DNA of 64,000 bases, from NCBI GenBank assembly GCA_958496175.1, contig OY292276.1:36600449-36664448 (forward strand). Reading direction: 5' to 3'. Origin of the DNA: Sisyra terminalis (lineage: Eukaryota > Arthropoda > Insecta > Neuroptera > Sisyridae). Positions 53,160 through 64,000 of this stretch are shown in pieces; position 1 is the first letter of the stretch; each line of letters starts with the position of its first letter. Below the pieces are notes generated by a model that made no database searches, was not told where the DNA came from, and saw only the letters and a program-made list of their open reading frames with translations. The position numbers and the translations under genes are program-made.

Positions 53160-56100
53160 ATGTCTGATTCGTTGAAGAAAACGTTTTTAGAAACAAATGG
53201 ACGTAGCGAAAAACCAGTTTCACATAAAGTAGCTAATTCACAACAAAATATTTCGTAAGTATTTACTAATATTTTTTATTGAATTTTGGGCAACAAATAA
53301 GAAATACATTTTTGTGCCTTTATTTCCCATAAATAAATAAATGTGTATTAAGCAAGCGTTTAATGAAGTTACAACAAAGAAAAATTATACTTTTATACCT
53401 ATTTATTCATTTTTTGAATATAAAACCAAAAATTTTGGCTATATTTTTTTGAAATATTTATTAATACGAAATTTATAGTAAGGCAAACTATATTAACTAC
53501 TGTTTAAAAAGATATTGATCATATTTCTGATTAATCTGATTAGATTACATATCGAATATTAAATATCAGTTTCCATAAGTATATGGGTGCTTACATGAAT
53601 ACGAAACTTTTACTCATTAAATATCTCAAGTACGTTTTTTTGCAAAAATGTCTACAAAAACTTGTGGTTTGGAAGGGAAAATTAACTACAATTTAAAAAA
53701 AACGTTCAGATTTTTGATTCAAATATTATAAATATAATCATATCTGCAAATTTCTTAGAATTGAATTCTGAAACTACAGTTAAATAGTGATTTTTTTCAC
53801 TTTATTAATATTAAACCTTATTTCTTTCATTTAAATAAATAAGTTTTCTTTTTAATTTATTATTTTTAAAAAATTGACTTACAACAATCATTTGGCTTAG
53901 TGAATTTTCTTTATGTTAATAGTATTTTTATCTGTTACCTATTATTATATTACTTCCTGCCATTTAAACTAGTACGAAATTTGGGTGTTAGTACGGTTTT
54001 CGGCTTTCTTTTAACAATTAAAAAAACATAAAAATATAATTCACATAAAGACGTATTAATTTGTTGCAAAATAAGTAAAATAATAGTTTTGTTAAAAGTG
54101 TATTTTCTGTGTTTACTTTAATGAAATGAATATTTAATTTAAAGCGGTTCAACCGTGTAAGGGTTTGTCTTTAGGCATTTTTTAGGATTTTTTTTGAGGC
54201 CTAATAAATTAAGATAGAATTTTGGGTGGTTACCATTTATTTATTTTTTTTATAAATTATTTTAAGCGTAAAGTTATTTAAATTTATAGTCAAAAATATT
54301 CAGTAGAACGTGAGTTATAAAGCTCCAAATATACCCGTCTCCAAAAAATGGACGTCTCCACGATTTCGGTTTATTGGCTTATCTCTAGTCAAGAATAAAA
54401 AAATAATTTTAATCTTAAAGCTTACAAGCACGGAATGAACTAGAATCAATTGAAAATATGGAAAATTTGATTTTCGACAGACTTCTGAAAAAAAGCTGAA
54501 ATTTCACGGGTCTCCTTTTGTAGTGTTTTTGTTAAAAAAAATATTTGAAATTTTTCGTAAATTTTAGTCAAGTCCCTGCATTTACATGTGCTGAGTCTAC
54601 CCTATAGATTAAAAGTCAGTCGATCAAACCGTTCTTGATATATAATGGAGAAAAATTTGAAAAACACTGTTTTGATAAAAACGCCTTAAAAGTCTCAAGT
54701 ACGGTTAAAATTATAGCGACTTCTGTATCTTTGTAAGCACTAAATCTTTATAAGAACTTAAAATTCAAAAAAATCACTTTACCACCATATTCAAGTCATG
54801 TCGAAGAAGTAATTTATGCAAAAAAAAATGTTTTTAACCTATCATACGTGAGAACCCCCTTAAACTCTGAAACATTTTTAATTGAGAAACGTTACAATCT
54901 GTCTCTCAAAAAAGAAATATAATCAAATGAGTAATTTTTTGATTGGTAATATTCTTAAACAACTTAAGAATAATCAAAATATCTTTGTATAGTTGTAAAA
55001 ATAAGAAAAGAGCAATATTAAAACTAAAATCGTTGATCATCTCTAAAAATACATTATGAAAACATTAATGCATTAATGTTTGCCTTAATTGTAACCCCTA
55101 GCCCAATGATATTGAATTGCTTGACTTCATTTTTACTGCCATCACTATGATGTAGACAAAGAAAGGACGCATAGCTCATAGCCTGCAAAGCGAGTTGTGG
55201 AGGCTTTTCATTAGCAGTACCTACATGAAATTTTTTTGACTTATAAACAAATTATTTTACTACAACCGCCAAAGTATCCATCATAATAATTCACAAGTAT
55301 CCAAACAATTATTATTCATCACATCCCGAAGATTTACCAAATTATCGTTGACAGTAGCTTCGGTTGTCATAATCTCGATGTAACAAACGTTTTAAAACTG
55401 TTTCTGCGATTATCGCTCAAAATCACTTATAGTGTCAAGAAAATTGAGCCACAATTACTATTAAAGATTTTTTGAAAATGTTAAGGTATGTGTAAATATA
55501 TTTTGGTGTTTGTAAATAAATAGTTTTCAGGAGAGCCATGAAAATAATATTTTACAGATAATACTACTGAGAAAAACCACTCACCATTCACCTTGTGAGC
55601 TATGAGCTCTGCTTCCCATTCCTTTTGTATTTCTCATTTTACAATGGTGATAACACAAAAATGAAGTCAAGCAATTCAATCAACGAACTATTAAATAAAT
55701 CACAGGATCTCTAAGTTGATTCTCCGAACTTCGTTAATTAATTGTTTTTTTTTCATTAATTGTTTATCGAATACTGTAATATAAGCCTCGCAGGTTTCAT
55801 TCAGTTTGATCACCGCAGTAATTTTAGTAGGTAGTATTTTAAATGATAGTTACTTTTTTATAATTTGTGCTCAATAACAACTATATGCATTTTTATTCGA
55901 ATTGTTTATTAATAATAATTGGGCAAAAATAAAACTATCAAACAGTGTTATGGTAATTGGGATATCTTATTAAAGATATTATTAAAAAGCGTTTTTCGAT
56001 TTATTGGAATTTGATTTATTTTTATGTCATGAACTTTGGAATTGTTTTTAAACAAAAAGTCAACTTGGTATATAACACACACCTACCTAGATGACTTTGT

Positions 56101-59100
56101 TTAGTTAGCTTACCTTAAGTTCGAAATTTTTACTCATTAATAAACAAATTATATTCTTAAGGTAGCGATATATTCGTAATTCGATAGGTAAAAATTAATC
56201 TGTATTATAAATCCTAAACTTTTATATAGCACATGTTTCTTCTTGGTGAATACTACGCATGTTTTCTCCATCCACCAGATAAAATTTGATCTGTAAAATT
56301 AACGTCACTATCAAAATGTGAAAACACCAGGCCTCATTGATGAATATAAATAAAATTAGTTGATTCGAAATATAAAAGCAATATATTTTTCTAAGAAATT
56401 TATTGGATTTATCTTTATACGTTTGCTTTATTTTGAAAATTATAAAAGTTATTTACTCTAATTATCTTGTTTCCCTTTCTTTAATTTTCAAATATGTGAA
56501 TTCACTCACATTTTATTTGAAAACGAAAAAAAAAATTTACCCCCTTATAATTCAGCTTATAATTATTCAAGGAAATTTACTTGTTAAAATATGATGACGC
56601 AAGTAGATATGTACAAATAGATTATGATAAATTGGAGAATACAAATTAAATGTACCTACTTAAATCAAGAATTACATAATTATTTTTCCAAATTTATTCC
56701 GTTATTTAATCAAAGGAATTTTTTTTATTTCAATCAAAACAACGTAGTTTTAACAAATTGTTCGAGTTATTTTTTTTTTAATTATGCCAATCATTTTACC
56801 CGCTAAATTTGTATTATTTATAATAATTGTACCATATTTTGTATAAAATAATTGGTTGGAAGTCGTGTGATGTAGTTGTTAGACTATCGATTGATTAAAA
56901 ATATAAAGATTTAATAAAGCGCAGTTGAAGTAATTTTGAGCAATACAGGTTAATCAACTTTAAAAAAAAGAGGTTTTATCATATATTCGGTATGTATGTT
57001 TTTCCTATTTGCTCAGATTTCTTGGAAACTGATGAATAGGCTGGAACAGGCTGGCAATTCAATATATATTGCATTAAGTTAATGAAATTTTAACATAATT
57101 TGATATATTACCTCCTTCTAAACAATTACTCGCTCGGGTTCAACACAACTTCCTGGGCTTCAAGGACACTAAAAGATAGAAAACAAATAAATAGATCAAA
57201 CTATTGAAACATAATTTAATTAATGTCATTTAAACATTGTAGCTGTACAATTGTGTTTACATATCTAAACTGAGTTATTTTTAAACTTACTAGTAACTCT
57301 AGTTTACTAGGTTAGTAGTACTACGTTACTAGTAGTACTCAAAAAACATAAAATTTTACAATGTTTGCATATATTTTCAAACTAATTTGATGATTTTCTT
57401 GATTTATATAGATAGGTACAAACTGGTGATAAGTAACAAATGTCAGTTTTCTCACATTCGCAAATACAAATAGTAGGTGGGTCTTTTAATATAGCGCAAC
57501 GATATAAAATTTATATCATATCATCGATGTTGTTAACCAAAGTAAAAAAACAGCATTCCGAAGACTTGAAAAAAATATTTTTTCGATAAGGGACTTTGAT
57601 TTCATTTAAAACATTAGTACTAATATTTAGTTGAGTAAAATTATTGTAATATATTCTTTCTTTTAAAAATATCATAATTAATTGACATTTTTCACACATT
57701 CCTTAGTAGATTATTTAAACTATTAAATTGCTCTTCCTTCTTCATTTAATCTGTTATTGATAGGGGGAAAACAGTCGATTGTTTTTCATTGTTTGTTTTA
57801 TATTTTTAATGAAAATATCTGGGTCATAAAAACATTCATACAGTAAATAAACTTTGATGCGTAAGTTATCCTTGTCACTTAATTTTAAGATGAATTTTAA
57901 TATTATAAAATATTTTCTCTTCATGTTTTAAGGTCAACAGTTTAGTAGTAAAATCTAGAACAGTGGTTCTTAATCTGGGTTCAATCGAACCACAGGGGCT
58001 CGGTGAGTTAGTCTTGCGGGTTCGGCGGGTTCATTATGGTTTTGACCATTTTGTGCACCTATGTTAATTATTAGATAAGGGTTTTATTTAATCCAATTAC
58101 TAAGGGTTCAGTGAATGAGTATATGGAACTAGTGGGAGTCAGTACCTCCAACAAGGTTAAGAACTACTGGTTTAGAATAGTATTGAATGTCGTATTCATC
58201 GGTTCAAAGAACCAACCATGACATAATTGTTGCATTAACATTGAACTACAGCATATTTAGAATTATTTTTATGCATTTATTGAGATAATTATTAAAATAT
58301 CTAATGGTTGTTAATGAAACTATGATAGGATTAAAGGAAAATGTGTTCATTCAAAAAATTGACTTCACCTATAAATAAAATATATACCTATAGTCACATA
58401 TAGTGCATAATTTATGTCACGTATAAAAACCTTTAATTTGAAAGATTTTAAAAGGCAAAAAATTCTGAACACCAGGATCAGTTACTCGACTGATTGTAGA
58501 TTTATTTTTTTTAACATTCGAGGTCCCCGGCGAGGTATTTCAAGCTTGAGTAATCTATTCCAACTTTTAACTAGTCTAAGATTGATATTTTTTTCTCTAT
58601 TTTTTTTAAATAACTTTTACGCATTCAAACTTCAATGTCATCCAAAAAGAACTTGTTTTTCTTACAAGATGATTGTTGATTTTTTCATTTTGTCAGCATA
58701 TCAATGATTATTCTTTTTTACTTACTTTTGTAGTTTGCTTTTGTAAATTATATTTCATAAATTAGATTGCAGTATATTTTATATATTTTTAATGGATTTA
58801 AACAGTATAGACTGTACAAAGTCAACAAAAAGAAATCTAATTTAATATTTTTTTCTAGTTACACATATGAAACGCTGAAAGAAATGGCTGAATATCTCTT
58901 GGCACGTATTTCCTTTATACCAAAAGTTGGAATTATTTGTGGATCAGGAATGGGTGCGTATTGGAATGAGGGTGAATATTAATTTTATTCTTGCCGGATT
59001 TTGATTAATAATTTGTATATAATTAACTTGTAATTTCATTTTCAGGTGCTTTGGCGGATGCTGTTACCAACCGTATATGTATACCTTATCACACAATACC

Positions 59101-59803
59101 GAATTTTCCTATTAGTACAGTGGAAGGTCATGAAGGACAATTAGTATTTGGTTACTTGAATAAAGTTCCTGTTATGTGTATGCAGGGACGATTTCATTAC
59201 TATGAAGGATATCCCTTGTGGAAATGTTCAATGCCTGTGAGAGTTATGAAACTAGTTGGAGTAACACAAGTAATTGTTACTAATGCAGCCGGAGGTCTAA
59301 ACTCGAATTTTAAAGTAGGCGACATTATGATAATGAAGGACCACATCAATATGATGGGTTTTGCTGGAAACAACCCATTGCAAGGACCGAATGAAGCACG
59401 ATTTGGACCCCGATTTCCTCCAATGAGTCGCGCATACAATAATCAACTGCGGGCGGTTGGAAAGAAAATTGCCGAAGAAATGGGTATTAGCGATTTCGTA
59501 CATGAGGGAGTCTATACTTGTCTTGGAGGACCCAATTTTGAAACGGTTGCGGAATTAAAGATGTTAAAAATGATAGGGGTCGATGCTGTTGGAATGTCTA
59601 CTGTCCACGAAGTAATAACTGCTCGACACTGTGATTTAAAAGTGTTTGCATTTAGTTTAATCACAAATATGTGTGTAATTGATTACGATTGTGACGACGA
59701 AGCTAATCATGACGAAGTAATGGATGTTGGCAAATGGAGACAAAATTTACTTAAAGACTTTATTGGAAAAATTGTTGATTATATTGGCGAAAATTTACTA
59801 TGA
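53160..59803 (+). CDS. PNP: Purine nucleoside phosphorylase
   Basis: PNP splits inosine and guanosine with phosphate to the base plus ribose-1-phosphate in the cytosolic purine salvage pathway. Exons: 53160-53254, 58859-58953, 59046-59803; 315 aa. Numbering is offset by 28 from human PNP, and the key residues align: phosphate loop GSGMG (60-64), R112 and H114, F187 (in trimers packed over the neighbour's site), E229, M247/S248, N271 and H285. These are all residues needed for a 6-oxopurine-specific trimeric enzyme, so it should be active. The extra N-terminus is about 28 residues, is encoded mostly by exon 1, and is Ser/Lys/Asn-rich without a clear signal. The start is the first ATG of exon 1; an alternative first exon nearer to exon 2 is possible given the 5.6 kb intron. 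AATAAA is at 60056-60061. Confidence 0.95.
55111..55680. mobile_element. 570-bp TIR element in PNP intron 1
   Basis: The first 20 bp, ATTGAATTGCTTGACTTCAT, are the exact reverse complement of the last 20 bp. Subterminal segments also pair (GCATAGCTCATAGC against GAGCTATGAGCTCTGC), giving arms of roughly 100 bp. There is no ORF and no clear target duplication, so the superfamily is not assigned. Confidence 0.75.
57961..58169. mobile_element. hAT-like non-autonomous element
   Basis: The ends CAGTGGTTCTTAA and TTAAGAACTACTG are inverted repeats with one mismatch. The flanking 8-mers ATCTAGAA and GTTTAGAA agree at six positions, as expected of an ageing hAT target duplication. It has an internal GGGTTC-rich segment and no ORF. 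Confidence 0.75.
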
Positions 59804-60658
59804 TCTTTTTATTTAAACTATTTTTAAATTAACTTATTTTAAATGTCAAATAATATATCATTAGTAAAATTTAGATAGAAACTATTCAAGTTTTAATTTC
59901 TTTAATAAGATAAAAATAATTGGTTTATTTCTCATAATATTATAAGATATCTTGAACTCACATACGAGAAAATGACCTCTATAGCTACTCGTTTGTATGG
60001 GCTGATGTATTTGTTTAAACCAATAAGATTAACAAACATAGGGAAGTATTAAAGAAATAAAATACCAAAGTATATAAATTTAATTTCATAAGAACTATTT
60101 TTCAATAGGTTTTTTGTTTATTGAAAATGGCGAATCACTTTTGCACCCTAAATTACTTGTGTTCGTATGAAGAAATAATCATTAAAGTTTTATGGGTTAT
60201 TGAGTTTCTTAAATTGTTATGATGGTATTTTTTTCAAATGTAATACGATATCGGCGTTTTAATATTAAAAGGTTTTTATAGCAAGTCTTTTATCACTTAG
60301 TCATTTTTTTCTATGAAAATTTAATTTGCTTTAAAAAATAAATACATTAATTAGCTTTGATTACAACATGTTAATTATCTGTAACTTTAAATTAAATGAA
60401 CTTTTTCAATTACTATACAACTTAAAGTTATATTGAATAAAATTACTCAAGAATTACCTACTAAATTTTTATAAAAGCTTATTTATTATTTTTAAATTAA
60501 AGTTGTAACAAGATGCATGTTGAGTTCATAATTCATATTAATGTAATAAATTCTTAAGTAACCCCTGCCAATTTGTCCCCAACATATTCAAGGCCAAAAC
60601 ACTAACCCGATTTTGCTGAAATATATTGATATGAAGATAATTGATTGGCTCTAAAGAC

Positions 60659-61509
60659 CAGTGGCGTAGCGTAGGTTTCTACCGTCCAGAGCTGATGCCA
60701 CATTTGCCACCCTTTCACTCATTCATTGGGTAACTTTTACGAAAACTACAAGGACCTAAACTTACAATACACAAATCATACATACTCGTTTAATGTATTA
60801 CAATTTTAAAACTTATGCTTTATATGGATGTACGAAGCAGAAGAAGAATGGGGTTTCACTAAACTTTTTCTACATTCAACGAATACAGTCATAACATTGA
60901 TAAGAAAATAAAATATTAAATATAATATTTTTTTTTATTTCCGACTCACAAATAAGTAATTAATAAATTATTATTTATGTCGTTTGACTCAATTTCTTTC
61001 TTATAACCCATTTCAGCAGTGTTTAGCTGCCATCGTCAGGTAATATGTTATGTTCATCAGAAACACAATTTTCAACTAAATTTGGCTCATATTCCTTTTA
61101 ACGACGTCAAAATCTGACAACATTTCATTTCTTACTTTGTTTTTAATTTAATTCGGGATTAAATCGACCCATAATGAAAATGTAGCGACAAAAGAGAAAA
61201 TTATACGATCTTAGAATTCAAATCATCACCAAAGTCACGAATTAAATTAAAAGCAAACGAAATGTTACCAGTTATTAATGTCGCTATAAGGACATGAAGC
61301 AAACATCTCATTTTACCCCAAATCTTAAAATTTTTGGTAACTAGAAATTTATTTAATGGTAAAATTTAATTTAGTAGTCAACATTCAGTTAGTATTCAAA
61401 AACGACATTTATATTTTATGATTATCCATATAACGTGCTCATAAGCTCGAAGCTATAAAACTTTCTATATTTTTTTTCTATAATCAAGTGATCCTTCGCT
61501 ACGCTACTG
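60659..61509. mobile_element. 851-bp hAT-like element with nested repeat P
   Basis: The left end CAGTGGCGTAGCG and right end CGCTACGCTACTG are inverted repeats with one mismatch. Flanking 8-mers CTAAAGAC (60651-60658) and CGAAAGAC (61510-61517) match at seven of eight positions. It has no transposase frame. A P-family repeat (61084-61300) lies inside. Confidence 0.8.
61084..61300. repeat. Palindromic repeat family P, copy 2
   Basis: The left part ACGACGTCAAAATCTGACAAC and the right part ending GTCGCTATAAGGACATGAAGC are inverted relatives. The interior TTGTTTTTAATTTAATTCG pairs with CGAATTAAATTAAAAGCAAA. It matches copy 1 at 6043-6247. Confidence 0.7.
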
Positions 61510-62838
61510 CGAAAGACGTAGGTTATTTAAATTGAATTTTCTAAAGAGGATACCTTAATTGAGGATTAGCTTGAAGATTATAAAAATTAAGGTCGAAGTT
61601 AATACCCTATGTTGGATATTTTGAAAGTTATTGATATAAAATGTGGAATTTAATATTTAAGAAAATACAAAAATCGCTTATCCAGCGTTTTACATTCAAC
61701 CAACCTACGAAACAAACAATTTAGGGACTGTATAGGTATATCAATATTTTGTGTAATTTATATTTTTTATTAATTGTGAGATTTTTCAAATTTGTTTTAA
61801 ATTACAAAACTTTTTAAGTTCACAGTTTGTCATTTCCTGGAAAATAGTTGGAAAAATTTCCCTGGAAAAACTTAGAAAATAGTGATTCAAAATGTTTTGA
61901 GTTTCTAACCTTGAACCGTTAGAATTTCCTAACACTGATAAATAGCGTAGCTGGAAAGTTTATAATTTATAATAGATATTAATTGATAAAAGTTCTTAAT
62001 GACTCAAGTTTTAAATTTAATTGATGTTACAAGTACTTTAGTAAATCACAAGTTATGAATATTTAAGATTTGTGCACAATATCTAATTAAATTGGACTTT
62101 TGTTAATAGTATAGTTATAATTTTAAAAAGGGGAAATTGTAGCTAATGTTGGCTAACGTCATTTAATGAAGTATTAAAAAGCGATCCATCAAGATAGTTA
62201 GAACTTCTCAAAAAGTCGAGTCTCTTCTGAATTATTAATTGGAAATAATTTATATATCTAATTAATTTTACTAGGATTTATTATATTTTATCTACAAATA
62301 AAAAAAAACTTATCTAAGGTGATAAGGATATCGAACATCCCTTCAAAGAATTGTGATTAATGAAAACTTCAATATTTTTGGGAAATATTAAAATTAGGTT
62401 TTGTGCCACAACGAAGTCACGGATAGTTATAAAAGTTTTTCAAACAAACTAAAAAGGAAAAAAACTAACAATCCTTTTTATTAACTACCCAGATTGAATA
62501 AAACATCAAGGGCCTAGGAAAATGAGTTGTGCGTTACGAATTACGATATTTATGGATATTTAACACTCAATTTGAATCTTTGGTCTTCCAATAAATCATT
62601 AGTATTTACCTTTCTGGTTATTTTGTTTTTACAAATTTTAATTTTAAAGATTCAATAAAGTTATAAGCCAAATTAATTAACCGTTAAAAATAATTTCAAA
62701 GTTCGATGAAAATAAAACATAAATGAAAAAAGTAATTACATAAGTTCTAAGTTCTCATCAGATCGAATGACCTTGTATTTGAAAATTTGCAAATATTAAG
62801 ATAGCCTTCTTATCTACCAAAAATCATGTTCCATATAA

Positions 62839-62864
62839 ATATATATATATATATTATATATATA
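62839..62864. repeat. AT dinucleotide microsatellite
   Basis: An alternating AT run of about 26 bp with one phase break. Confidence 0.9.
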
Positions 62865-63189
62865 AAGATATGTCAATATATCTTTAACCAAATTAATTGA
62901 AACTCTTAAAAACAATTCCTCGTTAACATCTGTATGGATCTAGATATACTCAATGTGAATCCTTAGTTGTCCTCGGTTATTGTTGCTAATATTAATAACA
63001 TTTAGTGGTTTTAGTTTGAACCAATAATCCTTTTGGCTGTGAGGATTTTTCTAGCATATTGTTTGGGGTAGTTTCAACCTTTTCTTGTCGAATCCGCTGA
63101 TTTTGGTTGTTATTTATTAGAGATGTAACATTGCACACAAAAAGCAATGATGCTAAAACATCGATATTTTTAAAAGTGAAACATCGATG

Positions 63190-63450
63190 TTAAAAACATC
63201 GAAGTTTGTGAAAGATTAATCGATTTTTTTGTGGTGCCCCATTTGTCAGACCAGTCATTGACGACATTGATATGGTTCTGAAGGTGGCAACAGACAACTT
63301 TAGGATCTTAATTGGTATAAACTAAAACTATATCATCTGCAAACTTAGTTGTTTTTATTTTATCATTTCATGCTGGATCGTTGGTGACGAATAAATATAA
63401 CAGAGGCCTCCGCCCCCATATGGTTTTGCTTTGATCGGTCGGAATTAACT
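63190..63450 (-). pseudogene. Decayed non-LTR retrotransposon (LINE) reverse transcriptase fragment
   Basis: On the minus strand one frame reads RRPLLYLFVTNDPA from about 63412, a degenerate form of the QGSVLGPLLFxLYxNDLP motif. KTTKFADDIVLVYTN follows, with the FADD catalytic box at 63343-63332, then LQNHINVVNDWSDKW. In-frame stops follow NDPA and VYTN, so it is inactive. The motif order and spacing are those of Jockey/CR1-type reverse transcriptases, but the clade cannot be decided from this fragment. Both ends of the element are missing. Confidence 0.75.
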
Positions 63451-64000
63451 GTGCTCTTTATTATATCATTTAAAATAAATAATTAATAATTCCTATCATA
63501 AAAGTTAATGATCGATATTTTAGCTTTAATTTTTTTTAATGGTTTAATTGCCATTTCTTAGGAAATATTTTTTTTTTTTGAGTTGTGTCGTTTTTCTTTT
63601 GGGAAAACTTTATATCTATTAATATCTATGTAGAAGTCAGTAGAAGTCAGTAGAAGTTAAGCATCGTTGCTTAGTTACAAGTCCACAAAACGACGCCAGC
63701 TCATAAGACATCATACGACTTGATTAAATTGAGAAAGACAATTTTATTTTAAATTTAATGATAAGTTTAAAGATATTCCTTCATTTACAAAGAATATTTT
63801 AAAGAGTGCAAGTTGCAAACCTATAATATCTTTGTTAGATACAAGCCAGAAAGATATTCTCATTTAAGCATTTAGGCAACCCACTATTGTTACAAGCATA
63901 TATAAATTATAATTTTTTATCTTAAAGATATTCATTTTCTTTTTCTTATTTTTCTGATTTTAGTAGCAGTTTTTGTGACGAATTTCTCTCTGGAACTTAC

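Larger units (their letters stand above)
53255..58858 (+). other. PNP intron 1
   Basis: A 5.6 kb AT-rich intron holding a 570-bp TIR element (55111-55680) and a hAT-like element (57961-58169). A palindromic AGTAGTACT cluster lies near 57320-57345. No coding exon is supportable inside. Confidence 0.75.
59804..64000. other. Downstream flank of PNP
   Basis: No intact gene. The interval holds the PNP 3' UTR (to about 60080), a hAT-like element with a nested repeat (60659-61509), an AT microsatellite (62839-62864), a decayed LINE fragment (63190-63450, minus strand) and a short tandem repeat at 63631-63658 (TAGAAGTCAG, nearly three copies). The rest is AT-rich. Confidence 0.75.

Noticed and set aside
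58414..58707. 97-codon open frame in PNP intron 1
   Set aside because: No domain, Phe/Leu/Lys-rich, and inside an intron whose exons splice cleanly without it.

Overview
This is animal nuclear DNA, most likely from an insect. It is AT-rich, its genes are split by GT-AG introns (many only 50-70 bp), and it has five CCCH fingers plus two zinc knuckles in CPSF30, a neuronal RIM gene and a cilium transport gene. The many non-autonomous DNA transposons also fit. The order cannot be fixed from the sequence alone. No bacterial operon, CRISPR array, true tRNA or rRNA gene was seen.

Six protein genes can be assembled exon by exon with consistent splice phases. (1) Rim, + strand, 1248-18933, 13 coding exons, 1099 codons: the active-zone scaffold with FYVE-type zinc finger, PDZ, C2A and C2B; its true 5' end may lie upstream of the window. 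(2) CPSF30/Clipper, - strand, 24375-23371, 314 aa. (3) RPRD1 (CREPT family), + strand, 24721-28272, 349 aa, head-to-head with CPSF30 across 345 bp. (4) IFT172, - strand, 37490-28717, seven exons, 1751 aa, tail-to-tail with RPRD1. (5) Alanine aminotransferase, + strand, 38733-42448, 544 aa, with a probable mitochondrial leader and a second in-frame start. (6) Purine nucleoside phosphorylase, + strand, 53160-59803, 315 aa, with a 5.6 kb first intron. The genes are not an operon. The one functionally suggestive pair is CPSF30 and RPRD1, both acting on RNA polymerase II transcript ends from what looks like a shared promoter region.

Almost everything else is intron, long 3' flank or transposon debris. 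Large introns and intergenic gaps hold hAT-like elements with 8-bp target duplications (491-763, 60659-61509, 57961-58169), TTA/TTT-duplicating MITEs (5855-6039, 29986-30286, 32848-33151), a palindromic repeat family with three copies, several foldback structures (12099-12564, 15471-16080, 26194-26801), a tRNA-derived SINE family with three copies, a 570-bp TIR element in PNP intron 1 and a decayed LINE reverse transcriptase near the right edge. One MITE sits inside another repeat with an exactly reconstructable empty site.

I did not find a new enzymatic or defence system. The observations most worth checking are a candidate stop-carrying microexon in Rim, the CPSF30/RPRD1 divergent promoter, the GC-AG intron of RPRD1, the two-start alanine aminotransferase, related MITEs in both large IFT172 introns, and several perfect or near-perfect hairpins. 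Exon coordinates were derived by hand from splice signals, phase and remembered family similarity; no search or RNA data were available.
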